Of a stretch of 18,753 nucleotides of DNA, positions 6,815 to 14,413 are shown piece by piece (the first letter of the stretch is position 1; every line of letters begins with the position of its first letter). A program made the translations under genes and the position numbers. A model generated the notes under the pieces. That model searched no databases. It worked only from the letters and a program-made list of their open reading frames with translations, and was not told the origin of the DNA. Source of the DNA: CAYGWP01 sp964353455 (GTDB lineage: Bacteria > Planctomycetota > Phycisphaerae > FEN-1346). The stretch covers positions 1-18,753 of the forward strand of contig CAYGWP010000171.1 in the NCBI GenBank assembly GCA_964353455.1. Reading direction: 5' to 3'.

Positions 6815-7246
6815 TGGCCGGTCCGTCTCTTCTTTTGTGCTTGTGCTTTCCCTGCTCGCGGCAATGGCTTGGAGGAGTTCCTGGCGCTGGCCCTCGTAAC
6901 GCTGTCTTGCCTCATCGTAGGCGCTTCGATTCCGGTTCTGATGCCTGAGCATCGCGCCTGCTACACCCAGCGTCACGATTCCAGCGGCTATCGCGAACAG
7001 TCCGATGTGGAACATCGCGGGGTTCGTAAGGATCGCCAGTCCGGAAATAATCACAATGACGGCGCTGGCGACGCCAAGTCCCGGATGAGCAGGGCCAAGG
7101 CCTGTACGAATCCAGCCTCCATGCACATTGCCGCACGCCGATGCCGAGTAACGTTGCTCTTCTTCCAGCCACTGTCGGTCGAGTCGCTCCAACTCAAGCT
7201 CCACCTTGAGCGTCACGGCATCCTCAGGAGGTCGGGAATCGTTCAT
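6806..7246 (-). CDS. Hypothetical small membrane protein
   Basis: The 146-residue protein starts at ATG 7246 with a weak AAGGG site. Residues 1-35 are charged and probably helical (LKVELELERLDRQWLEEEQRY). A hydrophobic stretch follows at about 58-100, probably two membrane helices (VASAVIVIISGLAIL and IGLFAIAAGIVTLGVAGAM). The C-terminal 45 residues are again charged and coiled-coil-like (YDEARQRYEGQRQELLQAIAA). This looks like a hairpin in the membrane with both helical ends in the cytoplasm. I do not recognise the family. It lies 83 bp upstream of the zinc-ribbon/DUF4190-SUMF1 pair on the same strand, so the three may form one transcription unit. Confidence 0.65.
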   Translation of the reverse strand: MNDSRPPEDAVTLKVELELERLDRQWLEEEQRYSASACGNVHGGWIRTGLGPAHPGLGVASAVIVIISGLAILTNPAMFHIGLFAIAAGIVTLGVAGAMLRHQNRNRSAYDEARQRYEGQRQELLQAIAASRESTSTKEETDRPAR

Positions 7247-7634
7247 GGTTGTGCCCTTACAACGTGGGAAGCCACACGCCAGTCAGTAACCCGAAGGCCC
7301 GAGGCGAACAGCCGACGGCCTCATGCGCTTGCGGCAATGGAAGTGCCCTCGACGCCGCATGACTGACCCGCTTGGAACCAGACCCTGTATGTCACCCGGA
7401 AGCATACACAGCGAATTCGGCCCTTGCCAATACATTTTGACTCCGCCCTTGCACCCACGGTGGTGGCGGGTGTATAGATCAGGTGACGGACAACTGAATA
7501 CGCGGCGGGCGCGATGGGCGGACTGATCATCCGTCGGTCGGGCCGGGCAAGAACCTTCAAGGTCATGTAGGGACCTACACCCTGCATGGCCTTTTTCTTT
7601 TTGCCCGGCCGTGCCTGTCCGGAGCGGAGCAACG
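7247..7634. other. Non-coding stretch before the glycosidase 3' end
   Basis: No frame here has convincing codon use or a plausible product; the leftward frames that cross it give low-complexity, Arg/Ser-rich translations. It contains the nested hairpin element at 7541-7610 and is otherwise unexplained. It would hold the promoter for the leftward 146-aa gene. Confidence 0.5.
7541..7610. ncRNA. Nested inverted-repeat element, possible structured RNA or small mobile element
   Basis: GGCCGGGCAA (7541-7550) and TTGCCCGGCC (7601-7610) are perfect 10-bp arms enclosing 50 bases. Inside are two smaller hairpins, ACCT (7553-7556) with AGGT (7560-7563) around a TCA loop, and TGTAG (7566-7570) with CTACA (7575-7579) around GGAC, then a pyrimidine run. 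Together they could fold as a three-way junction. There is no match to a known RNA family that I recognise. Confidence 0.3.
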
Positions 7635-7925
7635 ATGGCGACGTTCGCGGAAACGATGCTGGCGAAGTACGAGATGCTCCTCCAGACGAGCGCCGGCAGA
7701 GACCACGTCTTCATGACCGACTCCATCTCCATGCGAACCACGATCGCGCATGCCGGTTCCGCGCATGGCAAGTCTGCTACCTTGTCGAACCGGCGGATAG
7801 CCCAACGGGGTATAACTCAATCCCGATGGACCACGACACAGGTCCCCAGGTCGTGGAACCGCAACACGCCTTTGACTTCCTTCATGTCCGCCAGGTCCAG
7901 CGCCCTGCGGTTCATCGCCACGTAA
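7635..7925 (+). CDS. Possible small ORF or remnant, 3' part antisense to glycosidase
   Basis: ATG 7635 has a GGAG site 6 bases upstream. The first 40 or so codons (MATFAETMLAKYEMLLQTSA...) have GC-rich third positions and a plausible amphipathic helix. After about codon 40 codon use changes, and the last 109 bp run opposite the glycosidase 3' end. The start resembles small planctomycete proteins of roughly 60-70 residues that I cannot name, so this may be a gene whose 3' half has been lost. Confidence 0.28.
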   Translation: MATFAETMLAKYEMLLQTSAGRDHVFMTDSISMRTTIAHAGSAHGKSATLSNRRIAQRGITQSRWTTTQVPRSWNRNTPLTSFMSARSSALRFIAT

Positions 7926-10900
7926 AGGCCCGTCAGCCTGATGGGGAACCGGATGCCGCTTTCCTTCGTCGTGGAGGAACTGTTCCACCGGGCGCCGGGG
8001 GAGATGTTCCTGACGTGGGAGGCGCCGTCGATGGGGAAACTCATGAACCGCCACCCGTCGTGACAGACCGCCAGGTCGCCGGGCCAGTCGTGCCAGACGC
8101 CATCCGTGCGCCAGACGGCGCCGACGGCGTCCTCGATCTCGAAGATGATCTTGCCCCAGCCTGAGTCGCCCAAGACCCAGAGGCCGACGTCCGTGGGCTT
8201 TCCGGGCACGGCCGCGGGCTCGGCGAGTCTCAGGGCGGTGTATTCGCTGACGATGTCGGGCACCTTGCCCTTGCGGTTAAGCGTCAGTTGCAGGCACGGC
8301 CCCATATCGGCGTCGGTCACCGCGGCCAGTTCGAAGTCGCCGGGGACGCGGTACGGCAGGCCGCGCGGCGTGGGGTTCTTCAGAGACTCGTCGCCGGGCG
8401 CCAGGCTCCATCGCTCCCGGCTGTCCATCTTGTCGGCGACCCGCAGCGATGCCGGAGGAGCGGCAAACTCGCGATCGGTGATCTCGACCGACTCGACCCG
8501 GGCGGGACTGACGACGTACACCGGCGCGGTGTCGCATCGCACGTCCAGACACCTGCCGCCCGGCCCCGTCACGGCCCGTTTGACCGCGCCGTAGAACCCG
8601 ACCTGCGTTCCCTCCGCGCCTCGCGCGTACCGCAGACGCAGCCCCGCCTTGCCGCAGGCCGTCCACAGCGCGTAAGCGAATTGGCCGTCTCTGCGCTCAA
8701 ACTCCAAAGCGTACACCGTCGTCGAACCGGTCTCCACGCGGCGAAGCAGCCTGACCTGGTCCAGCACCTTGGTCAGCGTGGCGACGGCGACGTAGGCCGG
8801 CTTGGGGTAGAGCAGGGGGTTGCGCCGGCACAGTCCGCCCGCGCCCCAAAGGGAGTTGAAGTAGGCGTTGCCGGCGTCGTGGATGATGGCGGGGTTGATG
8901 TGCTGGAAGCGGTAGGCGTGGCAGAGGAGCATGTCGCGGACGATCCACTCGGCCTGGAGGCGAGGGCCCAGGTTGCGGTCCGTCCGCGCCGTGAACTCGA
9001 AGCACCCGGTGACCGGCAGGTCGTGGCCGAACCTGCGGGCGGCTTCGCGGGCCAGCCAGATGCCTTGGGTCGAGCCCTCCCAGAGCATCTCCGGCATGCC
9101 GGTCTGCCCGACCGCCTCGACCCCGATGTAGTCGATGTACTTGGGGTCGAATCCGTAGCGCAGCAGCGAGGCGATGATCGACGCCGAACTGCTGGTGTTG
9201 CCGACCAGCAGTTTGACGTCCGGGAACCGCTCGCGGTAGAACCGGGCGGCAAAGGCGCCCAGTTCGGCGCGCTGCGTACCTTGCCGGACGGCCTCTTCGT
9301 CCTCGGCGGGCCTCTCGTCGAGCAGTTCCGCCGGCACGTAGTGTGCGTAACTCTCGTGGAAGATGTCAGCCGACCGGCAGTGCGGAAAAAGATCGAGCAT
9401 CTTGCGGACCCTCTTCTCCGCCTCGTCGTAGGCCTTCTGGCGGTTCGACGGGTCTCTCGGGGCAAGGCTCCAGCCCAACTGGTTGAGCGTAATCTTCCAC
9501 GGGGCCATGTCCGCTTCGGAGTACTTCGTCCAGCCGAAGGTGGTCTTGCGCAGCCCGGCCTTGAAGAGCATCGGCCCGGCGATCTCCTTGTCGCCCGCCC
9601 CGTAGTGCGCCCCGGCGAACCACCACGTGCCGTAGGGCGAATCGTACCCGGCCTGGCGCGTGTCCTTGCCCAGTAAGGCGAACGAGGCGGCGTGCTTGAG
9701 CACCTCGCGGCCGCCATCGTCGCAGAGCGTCAAGTCGATCCCGTACCACCCAGGTTGCCCCATCTCAAGCGGGATCGCGATGCGCTGCTGCTCGCCGGCC
9801 GCGCCGAAACGCAGGTCGCGGCTCTCCTGGCGGACCGTGGCGCCGGAGCCGTCGTAGATTCGCCAGGCGAAGGCGACGCGGCACTTCCGCTGGGCCTTCA
9901 GCGTGGCGAACATCTCCGGCTTCTCGTCGTTGTGGAAGATGTTGCCCGGCTGGCCGTTCTCGAGGCGCACGGCCACGGGGCTTCGCTCCAGCGTGACGCC
10001 GAAGACGTGCACCGCGCTCGTGGATTTGTTGTCGGGCTTGTGGCGGCGGTCCCACTGTGCCGAGACGCCGTCCAACCTGCCGAGGAACTCGAAGTCCAGG
10101 TACGGCGAGCGCGTCATTGAGGCGTCAGCGTCCTCTTCCATCGCCAGCAGGTCGAGGATCTCGCCGAGCCTGAGGCGGAACTCCACCAAGTACAGTCCGG
10201 CAATGGTCTTCGCGCCGTCCTTCTCGTAACGCACCGAGCCGACCTTCGTCACCCCATCACCCGGCGCTTCGTCGCCGCGGGGCAGGACAATCGTCGTGTC
10301 CGCGACGGCGTCGCCGCGCCCCGAGCGGGCGAAACGCGTGAGGCGGGCCGTTAGGATCGGATCCCTGGCCGGGCTTCGCCCCGGCGTAGCCGGGCTACGC
10401 CCTGGCGAAGCCGGGTCGCCGTCCACGGCGCAGAGAACCCACGCACGCATGTAGGGGGCCTGGGGGACGGAAAAGTGGGCCGTCTCCGGCATGCCGTCCA
10501 GGGCCGTCCGGGACAGGTGCTCATCGCACTCCAGCGCCCAGGAGCCCATCATCTCCTTGACCACGCCGACGTCGACGCTGTCGGCGCCGTCGGCCACGAG
10601 GATGGGAATGCCCTCCACCGTCCGCATCCCCGCCGGCAGCGACAGCGCCGCGCCCTTCATCGCGCCCGGCCTGGCGATGGACTTCATGTCCAGCGGAAGG
10701 TACGTCGGATCCTTGTAGCAGGCGAAGGATCGCGGCTGGCGCACCTCGGCCCCCTTCGAGGGCGTGAACTCCACGCTCGCCAGCCGCGCGGCCGCGTCGC
10801 GGCGGCCCACGTAGAGCCCATCCAGGTAGAACCCCACGCCACGCTCGTCCTGCCGCGCCTCGAAAGTGACGACGCGTTTCGACGCCGGCGGCAGCGTCGC

Positions 10901-11320
10901 CCATCGCTCGATCAGGTCCTCCTGCTGCTTGGCCGTGTACCGCATCAGCCTCGGCCGGACGTGGTAACGGACCAGGCCCTCGACGTTGATCACCGCGTCC
11001 GGCATCGTCTGCTCTTTCGTGACGCGCTTGCCGTCTTCCACGACCCTCTGGCGGGCCAGGTCCGGCTCGACGCGCATGCGGAAGAGGTGCTTGCCGCCGT
11101 CGTCCAGCCTGACGACGACCAGCACGTCGCCCTTGTCCCCACCGAGGCAAACGGCCGCGCTGACCGCGTCGTCGCCCTTCTGTAGCCCCACGGTGACCGT
11201 GCCCTCCTGTTTGGTTTCACCGTCGGCGGCCGCCGCCAAGAGCGCCAGCGCCACGGCCGCGATACTCCCTGCGCCGACCCAGCCCTTGTCCGCCGCAGGT
11301 CTCTTGCTCTGCACGACCAT
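7817..11320 (-). CDS. Very large secreted glycoside hydrolase-like protein (GH-A-type TIM barrel)
   Basis: From ATG 11320, which has AAGGAG 8 bases upstream and a following signal peptide (MVVQSKRPAADKG then an Ala/Leu-rich core ending near AAAADGE), the protein is 1167 residues. The frame is open further upstream to ATG 11593 (see separate entry). The N-terminal half is beta-sandwich-like. The middle looks like a glycosidase barrel (YGTWWFAGAHYGAG, then FGWTKYSEADMAPW). Candidate catalytic acids are Glu about 656 in DIFHESYAHY and Glu about 775 in VTGCFEFTAR, a spacing compatible with a retaining clan-A enzyme such as GH39/GH42 relatives. The C-terminal 250 residues look like another beta-sandwich, perhaps carbohydrate-binding. 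Residues about 303-318 (SPGRSPATPGRSPAR) are encoded by an in-frame palindromic insert. It is divergent from a pectate lyase, suggesting plant or algal polysaccharide use. Family assignment is by pattern only. Confidence 0.72.
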   Translation of the reverse strand: MVVQSKRPAADKGWVGAGSIAAVALALLAAAADGETKQEGTVTVGLQKGDDAVSAAVCLGGDKGDVLVVVRLDDGGKHLFRMRVEPDLARQRVVEDGKRVTKEQTMPDAVINVEGLVRYHVRPRLMRYTAKQQEDLIERWATLPPASKRVVTFEARQDERGVGFYLDGLYVGRRDAAARLASVEFTPSKGAEVRQPRSFACYKDPTYLPLDMKSIARPGAMKGAALSLPAGMRTVEGIPILVADGADSVDVGVVKEMMGSWALECDEHLSRTALDGMPETAHFSVPQAPYMRAWVLCAVDGDPASPGRSPATPGRSPARDPILTARLTRFARSGRGDAVADTTIVLPRGDEAPGDGVTKVGSVRYEKDGAKTIAGLYLVEFRLRLGEILDLLAMEEDADASMTRSPYLDFEFLGRLDGVSAQWDRRHKPDNKSTSAVHVFGVTLERSPVAVRLENGQPGNIFHNDEKPEMFATLKAQRKCRVAFAWRIYDGSGATVRQESRDLRFGAAGEQQRIAIPLEMGQPGWYGIDLTLCDDGGREVLKHAASFALLGKDTRQAGYDSPYGTWWFAGAHYGAGDKEIAGPMLFKAGLRKTTFGWTKYSEADMAPWKITLNQLGWSLAPRDPSNRQKAYDEAEKRVRKMLDLFPHCRSADIFHESYAHYVPAELLDERPAEDEEAVRQGTQRAELGAFAARFYRERFPDVKLLVGNTSSSASIIASLLRYGFDPKYIDYIGVEAVGQTGMPEMLWEGSTQGIWLAREAARRFGHDLPVTGCFEFTARTDRNLGPRLQAEWIVRDMLLCHAYRFQHINPAIIHDAGNAYFNSLWGAGGLCRRNPLLYPKPAYVAVATLTKVLDQVRLLRRVETGSTTVYALEFERRDGQFAYALWTACGKAGLRLRYARGAEGTQVGFYGAVKRAVTGPGGRCLDVRCDTAPVYVVSPARVESVEITDREFAAPPASLRVADKMDSRERWSLAPGDESLKNPTPRGLPYRVPGDFELAAVTDADMGPCLQLTLNRKGKVPDIVSEYTALRLAEPAAVPGKPTDVGLWVLGDSGWGKIIFEIEDAVGAVWRTDGVWHDWPGDLAVCHDGWRFMSFPIDGASHVRNISPGARWNSSSTTKESGIRFPIRLTGLYVAMNRRALDLADMKEVKGVLRFHDLGTCVVVHRD
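10369..10415. repeat. REP-like nested palindrome inside the glycosidase coding sequence
   Basis: GGCTTCGCC (10372-10380) pairs perfectly with GGCGAAGCC (10404-10412), with CC/GG extension across one mismatch. The inner GGCGTAGC (10383-10390) pairs perfectly with GCTACGCC (10394-10401) around a 3-base loop. The frame is kept and encodes a tandem (S/T)PGRSPA peptide. Confidence 0.7.
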
Positions 11321-11593
11321 TGCGTGTTCTCCTTCAACAGTCCATCCCTTTGGACAACCGGCCCCTCGGGCCTCCTTGGACCACTGATGCGCGGACTCGA
11401 GGTGAAACGCCGTCGATCCGGCGGCGATGCCCATCAGCCACATCTGGATGTCGAAGATCCACGGGCATTGGCTGGTGCTGTACTTCTTCCGCAGCGTGCC
11501 GCTCGCCGCAGGCGCGACGGCCCCGAACAAAGCCCCGCTGCCGCCCATTGCCAGCCCGACTGCCGCAAGGAGAATCGCCAAACGATATCGCAT
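11321..11593 (-). other. In-frame upstream extension of the glycosidase with its own signal peptide
   Basis: ATG 11593 has an AGAGGA site 8 bases upstream and a typical Sec signal (MRYRLAILLAAVGLAMGGSG). It reads 91 codons without a stop into the internal ATG 11320, which has a better ribosome-binding site and another signal peptide. The extension has an unrecognised mature part (CPWIFDIQMWLMGIAAGS...). Either the true start is 11593, giving 1258 residues, or this is the remnant of a separate secreted gene whose 3' end has been lost by in-frame deletion. Confidence 0.45.
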
Positions 11594-11942
11594 TCAAGGG
11601 TCCTCTGAAGAACCGTGACAATCGGCCCGCCGCCAGTATCGCCGCCCCCGTGGACCGCGTTCAACCAAAATCACCGCTACCCACATCTCCCTGCTTCGCA
11701 GCGGCGGACCGCGCTTCGCTGCGCCGCTGGCGTGAAGAAAGGGTCGGGCGGCTGCGGCCCGGACGGAAGCGCTTGCCCATCGCAAGAGTTCTAACGATAA
11801 TGAACCGCAATAACCCCGGCGGCCCTGCGAAAGGTTACGACAGGTGAGTTGCCATAAGGACGCATCTTCTTTCTCCAAGTCCGGTCGCACCAGGATCGGC
11901 GCCGGAAGTCTTCCGCAACAGCAACTCGTTCGATCCACCAAT
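11594..11942. promoter_or_regulatory. Divergent intergenic region, glycosidase and pectate lyase
   Basis: This 349-bp gap lies between divergent starts. The rightward frame is open from GTG 11844, with an AAAGG site about 9 bases upstream, but the encoded residues before Met at 11943 are not signal-like. The only feature of note is a 19-base match (11878-11896) to the 3' end of the tRNA remnant at 16099-16117. No clear promoter can be picked by eye. Confidence 0.4.
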
Positions 11943-13280
11943 ATGTGCCGCCGCACCACTCCCGCCGTTCTGACCTGGCTTGTTGTGTCCTCTCTCCTCA
12001 CGGCCGGCACCAGCCTTTGCGCTGCCACTTTCTTCGTCGCGCCCATCGGGGGCGACGACAATCCCGGAACGCTGGGAAAGCCGTTTGCGACAGTGCAGCG
12101 GGCCCAGAATGCGGCTGCTCCGGGAGACACCGTCTATATCCGCGGCGGGACCTACACGATCGAGGAGGGCCAGATCGCCAGGAAACAGAGCATCTGGGCC
12201 TATGTCACGTTTCTCGACAAGAGCGGAACCGAGGGCCGGCCCATCAAGTATTGGGCCTTCGAAAACGAGCGCCCTGTTTTTGATTTCTCTCGCGTCAAGC
12301 CCGAAGGCCTTCGCGTAACCGCCTTCTATGTCACCGGCTCGTGGGTGCATATCAAGGGCCTCGAAGTCATCGGCGTGCAGGTCACCCTCAAGGGCCACAC
12401 CCAATCCATTTGCTTCGACAACGAAGGCAGCCACAACATTTACGAGTTGCTCAGCATGCATGACGGCCAGGCCATTGGCATCTACAGCGTCCGCGGCTCC
12501 GACAACCTCTTCCTTAACTGCGATGCCTACCGCAATCGCGACTTTACCTCGGAAGACGGCAAGGGCGGCAATGTCGATGGCTTCGGGTGCCATCCTCCCA
12601 GGGGAGCCACCGGCAACGTCTTCCGCGGATGCCGTGCCTGGTTCAACAGCGACGACGGCTTCGACTGCATCGGCGCCCACGAATCGGTCATCTTCGAGAA
12701 CTGCTGGGCGTTTTACAACGGCTTCTCACCGACCTTCGAGCGACTTGGCGACGGCAACGGCTTCAAGATCGGCGGTTACGGGACAACCCCCGTGGGCAGA
12801 CTCCCCAAAGCGATTCCGCGCCACATCGTCCGCTTCTGCCTCGCCGTCCGCAACAAGGCCGGCGGCTTCTATTCGAATCACCATATCGGCGGCAGCGACT
12901 GGTTCAACAATACCGCCTACCGCAACGGGACGAATTTCAACATGCTCTGCCGCCTGGCGGATAACATCACCGACGTCGATGGCTACGGACACAAGATGCG
13001 GAACAACCTCAGTTACAAATCTCGTGCCGACATTTCCAGACTCGATATGGCCAAGAGCGATGCGGCCAACAACTCGTTCACGCTGGGCTTGCAGATCAGC
13101 GACACGAATTTCGTCGGCCTCGACGAAAGCGAACTTGTCGGGCCGCGGCAGGCCAACGGCGACCTGCCCGCCATACGCTTCATGCATCCGGCCGCAGGGA
13201 GCGTGCTGATTGACAAAGGCATCGACGTCGGCCTGCCCTTCCGCGGCGCCGCGCCGGACCTCGGGGCGTTTGAGAAGTAA
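11943..13280 (+). CDS. Secreted pectate lyase-like right-handed beta-helix protein (polysaccharide lyase family 9 type)
   Basis: ATG 11943 gives 445 residues with a clean Sec signal (MCRRTTPAVLTWLVVSSLLT, cleavage near SLCA). Its ribosome-binding site is weak; GTG 11844 is the alternative. The mature protein opens with FVAPIGGDDNPGTLGKPFATVQ and GDTVYIRGGTY, standard at the start of PL9 and related beta-helix enzymes. Asp212 (NVDGF), Asp237, Asp238 and Asp241 (SDDGFD) and Lys275 (GNGFKIGG) match in order and spacing the calcium ligands and catalytic lysine described for family 9 pectate lyases (Asp209, 233, 234, 237 and Lys273 in Erwinia Pel9A). It should therefore cleave polygalacturonate by beta-elimination outside the cytoplasm. 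It is divergent from the large glycosidase and probably acts in the same polysaccharide pathway. All key residues are present, so it is probably active. Confidence 0.88.
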   Translation: MCRRTTPAVLTWLVVSSLLTAGTSLCAATFFVAPIGGDDNPGTLGKPFATVQRAQNAAAPGDTVYIRGGTYTIEEGQIARKQSIWAYVTFLDKSGTEGRPIKYWAFENERPVFDFSRVKPEGLRVTAFYVTGSWVHIKGLEVIGVQVTLKGHTQSICFDNEGSHNIYELLSMHDGQAIGIYSVRGSDNLFLNCDAYRNRDFTSEDGKGGNVDGFGCHPPRGATGNVFRGCRAWFNSDDGFDCIGAHESVIFENCWAFYNGFSPTFERLGDGNGFKIGGYGTTPVGRLPKAIPRHIVRFCLAVRNKAGGFYSNHHIGGSDWFNNTAYRNGTNFNMLCRLADNITDVDGYGHKMRNNLSYKSRADISRLDMAKSDAANNSFTLGLQISDTNFVGLDESELVGPRQANGDLPAIRFMHPAAGSVLIDKGIDVGLPFRGAAPDLGAFEK

Positions 13281-13350
13281 AGCGGGCGAAGGAGGGGCCG
13301 CGACAGCCGTGCCGCCGGTAAAATATTGACGCGCGTGTCGCACCACGTTA

Positions 13351-13383
13351 CCCTGCCCTTGTAGGCCGCGCGGCCCGGCAGGG
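13351..13383. terminator. Hairpin downstream of the pectate lyase gene (terminator or REP-like)
   Basis: CCCTGCC (13351-13357) pairs with GGCAGGG (13377-13383), and the loop contains the perfect palindrome GGCCGCGCGGCC. It lies 70 bp after the pectate lyase stop. A T-run is lacking. The GTAGGCC edge again resembles the palindrome at 661-702. On either side, CGTGTCGCA occurs near 13334 and 13434, each followed within a few bases by ACGT, possibly flanking repeats of a small element. Confidence 0.4.
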
Positions 13384-13549
13384 GGAAAAGGGCCGGCATG
13401 CCTTGGGCACTGGAAAGAATAGGTAGCCTGCCTCCGTGTCGCAATACGTGGCTGTCCCCGGTTTCGACCGACGCGCTGGGGGCCAAATTGCGGGCGTAAA
13501 CCAACTTCAAGTGGTTAATTGGTTTCTTGGCTGGAGGGCATGATTCTCG

Positions 13550-14413
13550 ATGGCGCGAAAGTTATACCAACATCGGTCACTGACCACGGTTTTCCAGGGA
13601 CTTATCCATGGCTTTAATTCGCACCATTGTTTGCTGAGCGCCCATTCATCCCACGCGCGATCCATTCTGTACCGCAACCTTCTCCAGGGCTTCTCGCAAA
13701 CCTACGCCCGCTGCAGGGCCCAGGAGTTACAGGAAGCCCATGTCAACCTTCGTTCCATGCAAAAACTCGTCGTCGAACATACGTCGGCTATTGAGGAATG
13801 GCGCCTACGCCAGGAAGGGCTAGCCGATGACTTCAATATTCTTGAAGTGCTGAACCTGACAGGCAACGAGATACGCCATTCAATGGTCTTGGCGTGGCTT
13901 CTGGACCACGACTTTGCGCGGTCCGGCACGCATGCTCAGGGGCGATTAGGTTTCAAACTGTTCCTTGCCGAACTCAGTCTGCCCTCCGAGTACGCCGACA
14001 AACCTTACTGGGTGCGCCGCGAGGGTACGCACGAAGAAGCCCGCGTGGACATTGAAATTGCGGCGCGCGGAAGTTTCTTAATCTACATCGAGAATAAGAT
14101 CTTCTCAGGCGAAGGGGCTGACCAGACAGGGCGCGAATGGCGGGACGCAGCCAAGCGAGCAAAAGACCTGGGCGTTCCTTGCAACGCCGTTCACGCATTG
14201 TTTCTCACCTTAAACAAGCAGGCCCCGCAACACTCGAAGTTCCGCTGCATCACCTGGGGTCAGATGGCCCGAGTTTTCGATGCGTTCGCCGCCAAAGCCA
14301 AACCGCCGGATGTGAAGCTCTTCAGCGCGCACTACGCCAAGACATTGCGGATGCTCATCCCGAACGAGTCCCAACTGAAGGAGAGAGAGGATGGCGAAGG
14401 AGCTATTCAATGA
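13550..14413 (+). CDS. PD-(D/E)XK nuclease family protein (PDDEXK_4 type)
   Basis: From ATG 13550 the protein has 287 residues. The core begins near residue 93 with DFNILEVLNLTGNEIRHS, then MVLAWLLDHD, the signature of PDDEXK_4 proteins (Glu107 is the family's helix Glu). The catalytic set follows: Asp167 in ARVDIEI, then Glu181 and Lys183 in IYIENKI, and a conserved Gln192. All key residues are present, so it should be an active metal-dependent nuclease. The first 70 residues are not family-like and have mixed codon use; Met at 13757 could be the real start, but neither site has a good ribosome-binding site. A/T is visibly more frequent at third positions than in neighbouring genes, suggesting transfer. 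The 3' end overlaps the next gene by 23 bp. Members occur as lone genes or with partners in defence and mobile islands; the target is unknown. Confidence 0.85.
   Translation: MARKLYQHRSLTTVFQGLIHGFNSHHCLLSAHSSHARSILYRNLLQGFSQTYARCRAQELQEAHVNLRSMQKLVVEHTSAIEEWRLRQEGLADDFNILEVLNLTGNEIRHSMVLAWLLDHDFARSGTHAQGRLGFKLFLAELSLPSEYADKPYWVRREGTHEEARVDIEIAARGSFLIYIENKIFSGEGADQTGREWRDAAKRAKDLGVPCNAVHALFLTLNKQAPQHSKFRCITWGQMARVFDAFAAKAKPPDVKLFSAHYAKTLRMLIPNESQLKEREDGEGAIQ

Noticed and set aside
7283..7771. Leftward 162- and 103-codon frames in the gap
   Set aside because: Irregular codon use, no ribosome-binding site, no recognisable fold; they overlap the hairpin element.
8288..9676. Rightward open frame opposite the glycosidase, and similar ones at 10475-11185
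   Set aside because: The translation is Arg/Val/Gly-rich without domains; the leftward frame is continuous and coherent.
13440..13500. Possible tmRNA or other RNA start (GGTTTCGACCGACG)
   Set aside because: Lacks the rest of the tRNA-like domain and tag frame.
13540..13617. 25-codon frame from ATG 13540 after a GGAGGG-like site
   Set aside because: Very short with no recognisable product; it may be a leader peptide for the nuclease, but nothing beyond the ribosome-binding site supports it.
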